Assembly (NCBI GenBank): GCA_044375915.1
Contig: JBILLU010000131.1
Location: forward strand, 1-9,206
Direction of reading: 5' to 3'
DNA: 9,206 nt
DNA from: JAFEBO01 sp044375915
GTDB lineage: Bacteria; Planctomycetota; Phycisphaerae; Phycisphaerales; UBA1924
The translations under genes were made by a program, and so were the position numbers. The notes beneath the pieces were generated by a model. The model was not told the origin of the DNA and did no database searches. It was given only the letters and a program-made list of their open reading frames with translations. Positions 1 through 6,714 of this stretch are shown in pieces (within the stretch, counting starts at the first letter, position 1; each line of letters opens with the position of its first letter).

Positions 1-2
1 AC

Positions 3-512
3 GGCTTCATGAACATCGTGCAGACCGGCTCGCCCGCCAGCAGCACCGCCACCTCGCTCGTGACGCTCAAGCCCTATCCCAGCGGCACGCCGGTGCTGTA
101 CGCCAACGGCCTCTCGTTCCCCGGCCCTGGCCCACTGTGGACGCCGAGCACTCCATTCGCCGGCACGCAGAGCGGCAACCTGACCATGGGCGTGCAGTAC
201 GAACTGCTCTACGACTTCACCCTCGTCGCGTACCACGGCGGCGACACCGCCATGGACTACTCCGTCAAGCTCAAGAACAACCCGTTCTTCCAGATGCTGC
301 TCTTCCAGCGCCCCTGCCAGGGCGATCTCAACGGCGACGGCTACGTGGATGATTCAGACTTCGTCGTCTTCGCCACGGCGTACAACATCTTCGATTGCGC
401 CGATCCCCTGATGCCCGCTGGATGCCCCAGCGATCTCAACGGCGACGGCTACGTCGACGACACCGACTTTGTGATCTTCGCGGGGATGTACGAGAATCTG
501 CTCTGCCCGTGA
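3..512 (+). CDS. C-terminal part of a secreted GC-type dockerin protein (5' truncated by window)
   Basis: The reading frame is open to the left edge, so the ATG at 9 is probably internal and the true start lies upstream. About the first 100 visible residues are Gly/Pro/Ser/Thr-rich and beta-like (for example GVQYELLYDFTLVAY). I do not recognise this domain; it could be the end of an extracellular beta-sandwich. From Cys at 315 to the stop at 510-512 there is a two-repeat dockerin. Its calcium loops are DLNGDGYVDDSD and DLNGDGYVDDTD, each followed by a DFVxFA helix, and the protein ends in NLLCP. Both loops have canonical ligands at positions 1, 3, 5, 9 and 12 and Gly at 6. Four cysteines lie in the module: one at its start, a pair in the linker (DCADPLMPAGC) and one next to the end. 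In the family this module is a C-terminal attachment or binding module on exported proteins. The signal peptide is outside the window. It is co-directional with leuS, 67 nt upstream of it. Confidence 0.88.
   Translation, partial: GFMNIVQTGSPASSTATSLVTLKPYPSGTPVLYANGLSFPGPGPLWTPSTPFAGTQSGNLTMGVQYELLYDFTLVAYHGGDTAMDYSVKLKNNPFFQMLLFQRPCQGDLNGDGYVDDSDFVVFATAYNIFDCADPLMPAGCPSDLNGDGYVDDTDFVIFAGMYENLLCP
322..454 (+). repeat. 25-bp exact direct repeat pair encoding the two dockerin calcium loops
   Basis: Positions 322-346 and 430-454 are identical over 25 bp, 108 bp (36 codons) apart and in the same reading frame. They encode the start of each calcium-binding loop (GDLNGDGYV / SDLNGDGYV). Identical codon choice in both copies suggests recent duplication or gene conversion between the half-repeats. 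The other dockerins in the window do not show such identity between their two loops. Confidence 0.85.
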
Positions 513-533
513 TCGCAGAACCCGATCAGACCG

Positions 534-566
534 GGCGCGGCCGGGCAGTTGCGGCCCCGCCGCGCT
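534..566 (+). terminator. Strong intergenic hairpin between dockerin gene and leuS (terminator or leuS leader structure)
   Basis: GCGCGGC (535-541) pairs perfectly with GCCGCGC (559-565), and a G-T wobble at 534/566 can extend the stem. Inside it, after one C/C mismatch, GGGC (543-546) pairs with GCCC (554-557) around a 7-nt loop. The structure occupies half of the 67-nt gap and ends 13 nt before the leuS ATG. No T-tract follows, so it is not a textbook intrinsic terminator. It could end the upstream dockerin transcript or fold in the leuS 5' leader. No T-box features are visible. Confidence 0.5.
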
Positions 567-579
567 ACCCTTGCCCTCC

Positions 580-3500
580 ATGAGTCAGGTTGCGTCCAGC
601 GTCGGTAAACCCGGTGATTCCTCGCTCCCTCCCCACCGCTACACCGCGGCACTGGCGGGCGAGATCGAGCTGCGCTGGCAGGGCTACTGGCAGGACAAGA
701 GCACCTTCGTCCAGCCCAACCCCGGGCAGCCCGGTTTCGACGCGACCAAGCCCAAGTTCTACTGCCTCGACATGTTCCCCTATCCGTCGGGTGCTGGCTT
801 GCATGTCGGCCATCCCGAGGGCTACACCGCCACCGACATCATCTGCCGCTACAAGCGGCTCAAGGGCTTCAACGTCCTGCACCCGATGGGCTGGGACGCC
901 TTCGGTCTGCCCGCCGAGCAGTACGCGATCCAGACAGGCGTGCACCCGGCGATCACCACCAAGAAGGCGATCGACAACTTCCGGCGTCAGTTGCAGCGCT
1001 TCGGCTTCTGCTACGACTGGTCGCGCGAGTTCGGCACCATCGACGAGGACTACTACAAGTGGACGCAGTGGATCTTCCTGCGGCTGTACGACGCGTGGTT
1101 CGATGACCACGCCCCATCGCCCACCGGCTACTCCAAGGGCCGTGCTCGCCCGATCGCGGAACTCGTGCGTGAGCTTGAGTCGGGCAGCTTCCTTGTTGGC
1201 CCCAGCGGCGAGATCGTGCGTCCGACGCTCGGCGGGTTCGCCGCGCCGCTCGAGGGCGGCAGCGGGCTGGGCCGCGCATGGCACCAGTTGAACACCGACG
1301 AACGCCGCGCCTTCATCGACCACCACCGCCTTGCCTATCTGGGTGAGCAGACCGTCAACTGGTGTCCCAAGCTCGGCACCGTGCTGGCCAACGACGAGGT
1401 CATCGACGGCAAGAGCGAACGCGGCAGCTACCCGGTCTTCCGCAAGCCGCTCAAGCAGTGGATGTTCCGCATCACCGCGTTCGCCGACCGCCTGATCGAG
1501 CAGCTCAAGGGCCTCGACTGGCCGACGTCGACCAAGACCCAGCAGGAAGAATGGATCGGTCGCTCCAACGGTGCCCAGGTCGACTTCGCGATCGACACGC
1601 ACTCGCTCTCGCCGCAGGCGTTGGGCGAGTTGAAGCACCCCTCGTCGGACACCTCGCTGTCGCTCACGATCTACACCACACGCCCCGACACCATCTTCGG
1701 CGCCACCTTCATGGTCGTTGCGCCCGAGCACCCGCTGATCGATCACGTGCTCCGTCACCCGTCCAAGGAGACCGACGCCGCCGCGCTCAAGGCGTACGTC
1801 GCCAAGGCCCGCAACACGTCCGACACCGACCGCATGGCGGGCACCGAGAAGACCGGCGTCTTCAGCGGCGTCTACGCCATCAACCCGCTCACCGACGAAA
1901 AGATCCCGATCTGGGTCGCGGACTACGTGCTCATGGGCTACGGCACCGGCGCGATCATGGCCGTGCCGGCCCACGACGAACGCGACTTCGAGTTCGCCCA
2001 GAAATTCGGCCTCGCCATCGTCGACGTGCTGTACCCTCGCACCGTGCTCGCGATGAAGTACTTCTGCGAGCACGCGACCGATGCCGAAATGGCCGACGGT
2101 GCGTGGCAGACGACACTGGCCGACTTCCTGGGCCTTGTCACCTCATCGGCTGGCAGCAAAACCGCTTTCTCCGATTCGCTGGCGACGGTCCGCACCCGCC
2201 GCATCTCGGATCCGGCGAATCCCGAATCGTGCCCAGTCGATTCCGACAGCCTCGGCGCGATCGGCATGTCCGGCCGAGGGGCGATCCGGATCACGTGGTT
2301 CGAAGCATTTGAGTCGATGGGGCTCACATCGCTTGCGACGCTCCGCGAGGTCTTCCTGAAGCGCGGGTTCCAGGCCTGGCGCGATGAAGCTGGCATCGCC
2401 CCTGGCACGGCCGTGAACTCAAGCCGCCCTGCCAAGCACGGCCTGCCCGGCGTTTCGCTCGACGGCCTCCACACCGAGGAAGCAATTCCCACGATCGTGA
2501 AGTGGCTCGACGAGACGAACATCGGTTCGGCGCAGACTCGCTTCAAGCTCCGCGATTGGGCCTTCAGCCGCCAACGCTACTGGGGCGAACCGTTCCCGAT
2601 CGTCTTCGACGAAAGTGGCAATCACTACCCGGTGAGCGACAAAGCCCTTCCCGTGCTGCTTCCGTCGCTCCCGGATTACCAGCCCGAGGAGAGCGACGAC
2701 CCGCAGCCGCTGCTGGCCAAGGCCAAGCAGTGGACCAACACCACCGCGTTCGCCGCGGGGATGGACCCCAAGCTGCTCGCCCCCGAGACGCCGGTGCGTC
2801 GCGAGACCAACACCATGCCCGGCAGCGCGGGCAGCAGTTGGTACTGCATCCGCTACTGCGACCCGAAGAACAACGACCGATTCATCGGCGAGTCCGCGGA
2901 CACTTATTGGATGAGCGGCGGCGAGACCAACCGCCTCGCCGCGGTCGATCTCTACATCGGCGGCAACGAGCACGCGGTCGGTCACCTGCTCTACTCACGC
3001 TTCTGGCAGAACGTTCTCTTCGATCTCGGCTTCGTCTCGACGCCCGAGCCGTTCCAGAAGTTGTTCCACCAGGGCATTATCACCAGTTACGCGTATCAGC
3101 GTGCAGACAAGACGATCATCCCGACCGACACCGTCAGCGAGGTGAGCGAGGGCAAGTTCATCGAGACCGCGACGGGCGCGGCGGTGACGCCGATCGTCAC
3201 CAAGATGTCCAAGCGCTACAAGAACGTCGTCAACCCCGACGACGTGATCGCCGAGTTCGGGGCGGACACTTTCCGCCTCTACGAGATGTACATGGGTCCA
3301 CTCGAGGCGAGCAAGCCCTGGAACACCAAGGACATCGCCGGGCTGTTCCGCTTCCTGCAGCGGGCCTGGCGTGTGCTCGTGGACGAACAGACCGGCGCGA
3401 TCCGCTCTGCGGCCGCCGCGAACCCGGCGATCGAGAAGGCTCTCACCCGCACGATCCACAAGGTCGGGCAGGACATCGAGCGACTGGCGTTCAACACCGC

Positions 3501-3912
3501 GATCGCCGCGATCATCGGGCTCGTCAACGACGCAATGTCCGCCGCGGGCGAGAAGGGCCCCGGCGCGTTCACCGCCGAGCAGATCGAACGCTTCTGCATC
3601 ATGCTCTCGCCGCTGGCGCCACACATGAGCGAAGAGATCTGGGGCAAGCTCGGCCTCACCTCCGCCCGCGGCTGCTGCAGCGACCAGCGCTGGCCCAGCG
3701 TCGATGAGAAACTCCTCGTCGACGACAGCGTCGAGATCCCGGTCCAGATCCAGGGCAAGATCAAGGCCCGCATCCAGGTCCCGACCGGCGCCGATCAGAA
3801 GACCACCGAGGCGATCGCGATGGCGCACCCGGACGTCCTGAAGGCGATCGACGGCCGCCCCGTGAAGAAGATCATCGTGGTTCCCGGCAAGCTCGTGAAC
3901 CTGGTGATCTGA
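580..3912 (+). CDS. leuS: Leucyl-tRNA synthetase with two large insertions
   Basis: Cytosolic class Ia enzyme that charges tRNA-Leu with leucine using ATP. The 1110-residue product shows a HIGH-type motif HVGH (75-78) after FPYPSG, NWCP (260-263), the CP1 editing-domain threonine-rich motif TTRPDTIFGATF (from 366), and the editing-site segment GTGAIMAVPAHDERDFEF with the family's conserved Asp at 466. It continues with the return to the catalytic core (LRDWAFSRQRYWGEP), a KMSKS-type motif written KMSKR (875-879), the anticodon-binding segment (SPLAPHMSEEIWGKLG), and the usual C-terminal domain ending in GKLVNLVI. Bacterial LeuRS is usually about 800-880 residues. The excess sits mainly in two insertions, roughly residues 173-252 (before NWCP) and 486-607 (distal CP1), plus about 20 extra N-terminal residues. 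The ATG at 580 is preferred over an in-frame TTG at 571; neither has a clear Shine-Dalgarno sequence. All core motifs are intact, so it should be functional. It converges on the 3922 gene. Confidence 0.97.
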   Translation: MSQVASSVGKPGDSSLPPHRYTAALAGEIELRWQGYWQDKSTFVQPNPGQPGFDATKPKFYCLDMFPYPSGAGLHVGHPEGYTATDIICRYKRLKGFNVLHPMGWDAFGLPAEQYAIQTGVHPAITTKKAIDNFRRQLQRFGFCYDWSREFGTIDEDYYKWTQWIFLRLYDAWFDDHAPSPTGYSKGRARPIAELVRELESGSFLVGPSGEIVRPTLGGFAAPLEGGSGLGRAWHQLNTDERRAFIDHHRLAYLGEQTVNWCPKLGTVLANDEVIDGKSERGSYPVFRKPLKQWMFRITAFADRLIEQLKGLDWPTSTKTQQEEWIGRSNGAQVDFAIDTHSLSPQALGELKHPSSDTSLSLTIYTTRPDTIFGATFMVVAPEHPLIDHVLRHPSKETDAAALKAYVAKARNTSDTDRMAGTEKTGVFSGVYAINPLTDEKIPIWVADYVLMGYGTGAIMAVPAHDERDFEFAQKFGLAIVDVLYPRTVLAMKYFCEHATDAEMADGAWQTTLADFLGLVTSSAGSKTAFSDSLATVRTRRISDPANPESCPVDSDSLGAIGMSGRGAIRITWFEAFESMGLTSLATLREVFLKRGFQAWRDEAGIAPGTAVNSSRPAKHGLPGVSLDGLHTEEAIPTIVKWLDETNIGSAQTRFKLRDWAFSRQRYWGEPFPIVFDESGNHYPVSDKALPVLLPSLPDYQPEESDDPQPLLAKAKQWTNTTAFAAGMDPKLLAPETPVRRETNTMPGSAGSSWYCIRYCDPKNNDRFIGESADTYWMSGGETNRLAAVDLYIGGNEHAVGHLLYSRFWQNVLFDLGFVSTPEPFQKLFHQGIITSYAYQRADKTIIPTDTVSEVSEGKFIETATGAAVTPIVTKMSKRYKNVVNPDDVIAEFGADTFRLYEMYMGPLEASKPWNTKDIAGLFRFLQRAWRVLVDEQTGAIRSAAAANPAIEKALTRTIHKVGQDIERLAFNTAIAAIIGLVNDAMSAAGEKGPGAFTAEQIERFCIMLSPLAPHMSEEIWGKLGLTSARGCCSDQRWPSVDEKLLVDDSVEIPVQIQGKIKARIQVPTGADQKTTEAIAMAHPDVLKAIDGRPVKKIIVVPGKLVNLVI

Positions 3913-3924
3913 GCCCGCGGCTCA
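3910..3924. repeat. Perfect inverted repeat spanning both convergent stop codons
   Basis: TGAGCC (3910-3915), loop CGC, GGCTCA (3919-3924). The first TGA is the leuS stop. The last three bases read TCA on the + strand, which is the TGA stop of the minus-strand gene. The GC-rich 6-bp stem is symmetric, so it could form in either transcript. No T-tract flanks it, so a bidirectional terminator role is only a possibility. Confidence 0.55.
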
Positions 3925-6654
3925 CGGGCACAGCAGATCGTTGTACGCGGCGGCAAAGACGGTGAAGTCCAGATCGTCCACCACTCCGTCGGTGTTGACG
4001 TCGCACACGCCATCTGCCGGCGGGACGATCACGTCGTTGTAAGCAACGGCAAAGATCACGAAGTCGTTGTCATCCACCAAGCCGTCACCGTTGAAGTCGG
4101 CCGGGCAGGGGAACGCGGTTGGATTCACCCGGAAACGCACCACCGCTTCGGTGCCGTCGGTGAACTGGAGGATCGTGATCGCGTTGCCAAGGTGGTCAAG
4201 CCAGCTCGCCTTGCCGTCGCTGGGCGAATTCGTGGTCGCAGAGAGCGGGGAGAAAGCGCTGACGATCCGGGTGTCGCCCGGACCGATCTCAACTGGCATC
4301 CCGATCTGGGTGAGTTTCACCAGTCCGCGCACGCGGTCGTGCAGGTAGAGAGCATTGAAGCCGGGCAGATTCGACAAACCGGTCACACCCACGGACAGCA
4401 ACACTTGCTGGTTCCGATTTGCCGCGAGAACCGCCACCGAATTGATCACGCTGCACGGCGAGACATCCGGTGCGACATCGCCGGTCTTCGCGAGAAGACG
4501 CGCGCCAAAGCCGGCGGTGTTGCTGGCCCACACTGCCTGGCCAGTGTTGCCCCCGAGTATGTAGGACACGCCTGCCACGACGCCGCGTCGATCATCCAGG
4601 GCGAAGTTGGAGAAGTTCTGCACGATCGCGCCTGGCAGGCCTGGAAGTTCGTCGTCCTTGTTGAGCACCGAGCCCAATCCCAGGTCCGACTCAACGAACA
4701 GACCCCTCAGACCATCGCTCGGCGTGTTCACGAACGCCACGCGCCCGTCGCGATCAAACGTCGTCCGAGCTCCAGTGTCGAGCGATCCAAAGACCACGCC
4801 TGTTGGCCGATCGGGAACCTGGCGACCCTCACCCATTCGGATCCAGGACGCTGCGGAGTCCGGGGTGACGACCGACAGCACCTCGTCGGCGCTGGTCGGC
4901 ACGCTCGCATCCACGATCCGCTCGGTGAGCAAAATCTGGCCATTGTCGTTGAAGCCCATCAGCACGGGAGTGGTGATTGCGGCACCAGTCGGAAACTCGG
5001 CCCGGGTCGCGGTGTTGAGGAAGATCGGCTTGACCCCGCCCGGAGCGCCGGCGAAGTACAGATAGAAATTCCCGCCGGTGATCCCGGAAAAGAACGCCGC
5101 CTCTCCGACGTTGTTGAACAGCGGCCCCGCGAATAGCAGAGAAAACGAGTAGTTGACTCCCAACGTGGGCACGGGATCGCCCGATCGGGCCACCATCGAC
5201 ACGCCCCCCGAGGGCGATCCGATGAAGACGCCCTGCGTGATCGACGGGGCCAGTTGCGCGAAGAACCCAGCGCTCTCGCCGAACTTGGCGTTCGCGTTGC
5301 CAACCGTGCTGAACGTCTGACCGGGCACGGGAGAGGCACCGCCGAGCGTACAGACCGGCGTCCATGAGATGCCCGGCACGCCGCTGAGAAGCACCTGGCT
5401 GCCGCTTGCGAGCAACCGGATCGCAACGGTGCCGCCCTCGCCGATGGACGCTTGCTGAACGCCAGAAACGGTGGGCCCGGGGAGTCCCGGAACCGGGTCG
5501 CCGCTCTTGATAAGGATCTCGATGGCGTCGGGCTCGCCGTTGGTGGGAACCGGGCAGGCATCCACGATGGGACACGTGAACGCGATCAGGTCAAAGTCTT
5601 CGGTCACGACATCGCCGGCAACGTAGCGCCCGTTTCCTGAGAGCGCTTCGAACGATATCCCGGGCATGTTGACAGGAAGGTGGTTCAACGTCCGCAGCAC
5701 ATCGCGCACCTCGCGCGGGCCGTTGGCAGCATCCCACAGATACTCCACGCTGCCGACGGTCATGAGCACCACCGAGCCGTCGTCCGACATGTCGAGCACG
5801 CGGCCGGGCAGTTCTTCGCTCACCGGTGATGTGAGATCCACCAGGGGCGCCGACCCGACCTTGATCCACACCCGGGTGATGAGTTCAAAGTTCGGGTCGA
5901 AAGCGTCCGACTCGCCGACCACCACCGAGCCATCTTCAGAGATCCGGATCGCGCGGCTCTTGTCCCCGGCCAGACCACCGATGTGCGTCCACGTGTTGGT
6001 GTCTGCACTCCAGACAGCCGCCAATTCTTCCACAATATCCGGATCGCCGTAGCCGCCGCCGAAGATGACGTTGCGGCCGTAACCGACGACCTGATCGCCG
6101 TCGGGCGAGATGGCGACCGCACGCGTCTCGGACAGGAACGGGCTGACGTCCGGCAGCAGCGTGATCGGGCCGGCGTTGACCTGTCGCCCCGGCGACACGA
6201 AGCCGTTCCAAAGCTTGCGGGTGCCGTCACGGGAGATGTCGGTGATCGATCCACCCGCGAGCGTCACGATCGGCCCGGGGAGCGCGTACACCCACGCGCC
6301 CGTGCTGCCCCGTCCGAACACGAGAAGCCCGTCGCCGGTGATGTGGTCCGGATCGCTGAAGGTCGCGCCGGGGGCGAGCCCGAGCGAGAACGGCGGGACA
6401 GCCGCGTCGAAGTTCTTGAGCGTGGCACGCCCGTTGAACCCGATTCCCGGCGCGCCGGACCCGGCGATGCGCGAGCCATCGAAGTTCACGGCACGGAAGA
6501 AGTTGAAGACATCGCCCGGCGCCGTACCGGTCAGGGTAAACGTTGGCGGTCCTGCGAGCGCGGAGAGCGCGACGCACGAGCCTGCCGCAACGGCGAGCCC
6601 GACGCCACGGCGAGAACCCATCAATGGCGAGAGACGACGAGTCAGATGAAGCAT
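3922..6654 (-). CDS. Large secreted repeat protein: propeller-like N-terminus, NxxGxxAF-type repeats, C-terminal GC-type dockerin
   Basis: The 910-residue product begins with a Sec signal peptide (Arg-rich n-region, hydrophobic core VGLAVAAGSCVALSALA, likely cut after residue 34). Residues about 40-360 hold degenerate repeats of the type 'AIS.DGS.VVG' followed by 'W' segments (AVAISPDGDQVVGYG, RISEDGSVVVGESD, MSDDGSVVLMTVG, LSGNGRYVAGD), resembling extracellular HAF-like or propeller repeats. Residues about 380-830 hold roughly eight units of about 56 residues, each with a GDPVPG-like turn (SGDPVPGLPG, SGDPVPTLG, KDDELPGLPG, KTGDVAPD) and an NxxGxxAF-like strand (NNVGEAAF, NDNGQILL, DRDGRVAF). 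Residues 850-910 form a dockerin with canonical loops DFNGDGLVDDND and DVNTDGVVDDLD, ending in NDLLCP. No enzyme motif was seen; an adhesive or surface-structure role is inference. The ATG at 6654 has GAGGG 5 nt upstream and opens directly into the signal peptide; an in-frame GTG at 6690 has no such support. It lies 60 nt downstream of the 6715 gene and may be cotranscribed with it. Confidence 0.9.
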   Translation of the reverse strand: MLHLTRRLSPLMGSRRGVGLAVAAGSCVALSALAGPPTFTLTGTAPGDVFNFFRAVNFDGSRIAGSGAPGIGFNGRATLKNFDAAVPPFSLGLAPGATFSDPDHITGDGLLVFGRGSTGAWVYALPGPIVTLAGGSITDISRDGTRKLWNGFVSPGRQVNAGPITLLPDVSPFLSETRAVAISPDGDQVVGYGRNVIFGGGYGDPDIVEELAAVWSADTNTWTHIGGLAGDKSRAIRISEDGSVVVGESDAFDPNFELITRVWIKVGSAPLVDLTSPVSEELPGRVLDMSDDGSVVLMTVGSVEYLWDAANGPREVRDVLRTLNHLPVNMPGISFEALSGNGRYVAGDVVTEDFDLIAFTCPIVDACPVPTNGEPDAIEILIKSGDPVPGLPGPTVSGVQQASIGEGGTVAIRLLASGSQVLLSGVPGISWTPVCTLGGASPVPGQTFSTVGNANAKFGESAGFFAQLAPSITQGVFIGSPSGGVSMVARSGDPVPTLGVNYSFSLLFAGPLFNNVGEAAFFSGITGGNFYLYFAGAPGGVKPIFLNTATRAEFPTGAAITTPVLMGFNDNGQILLTERIVDASVPTSADEVLSVVTPDSAASWIRMGEGRQVPDRPTGVVFGSLDTGARTTFDRDGRVAFVNTPSDGLRGLFVESDLGLGSVLNKDDELPGLPGAIVQNFSNFALDDRRGVVAGVSYILGGNTGQAVWASNTAGFGARLLAKTGDVAPDVSPCSVINSVAVLAANRNQQVLLSVGVTGLSNLPGFNALYLHDRVRGLVKLTQIGMPVEIGPGDTRIVSAFSPLSATTNSPSDGKASWLDHLGNAITILQFTDGTEAVVRFRVNPTAFPCPADFNGDGLVDDNDFVIFAVAYNDVIVPPADGVCDVNTDGVVDDLDFTVFAAAYNDLLCP

Positions 6655-6659
6655 GCTTT

Positions 6660-6664
6660 CCCTC
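6660..6664 (-). promoter_or_regulatory. Shine-Dalgarno GAGGG fixing the start at 6654
   Basis: On the minus strand GAGGG stands 5 nt before the ATG at 6652-6654. This supports that start over the upstream GTG (6688-6690) and the downstream in-frame ATG (6619-6621), which has no purine-rich element before it. Confidence 0.65.
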
Positions 6665-6667
6665 AGA

Positions 6668-6680
6668 GTGAACAATTCAC
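6668..6680 (-). repeat. Small inverted repeat in the leader of the 910-residue dockerin gene
   Basis: GTGAA (6668-6672), CAA, TTCAC (6676-6680): a perfect 5-bp inverted repeat lying 13 nt before the start codon and just upstream of the Shine-Dalgarno sequence. It is the only clear symmetry in this 60-nt gap. It may be an operator half-site pair or a weak leader hairpin; it is short enough to be chance. Confidence 0.3.
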
Positions 6681-6714
6681 AGAACGACACGAACGACCCA
6701 CAAGTGAGACGCGA

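Noticed and set aside
571..579. TTG start for leuS nine bases upstream of the ATG
   Set aside because: The ATG at 580 is the stronger start codon, the TTG adds only three residues, and neither has a Shine-Dalgarno sequence.
513..579. T-box or attenuator leader for leuS
   Set aside because: The gap is too short and has no T-box sequence or leucine-rich leader peptide; only a GC-rich hairpin is present.
565..2073. 502-codon open frame on the minus strand across the leuS 5' half
   Set aside because: It is antisense to leuS with intact core motifs and has low-complexity Val/Arg/Glu/Asp/Gly composition and no domain. Long antisense frames are expected in GC-rich DNA with strong third-position bias.
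2035..2400. Intein or homing nuclease inside leuS
   Set aside because: The inserted residues show no intein splice-site residues (N-terminal Cys/Ser block, C-terminal HN) and no LAGLIDADG or HNH motif; it reads as a protein-domain insertion.
2502..3707. 401-codon + strand open frame in another frame of leuS
   Set aside because: It overlaps the catalytic core and KMSKR of leuS and is very Arg-rich; a frame shadow.
4192..5136. 314-codon + strand open frame
   Set aside because: It is opposite the NxxGxxAF repeats of the 910-residue protein, has His/Arg-rich composition and no ribosome-binding context; a shadow frame.
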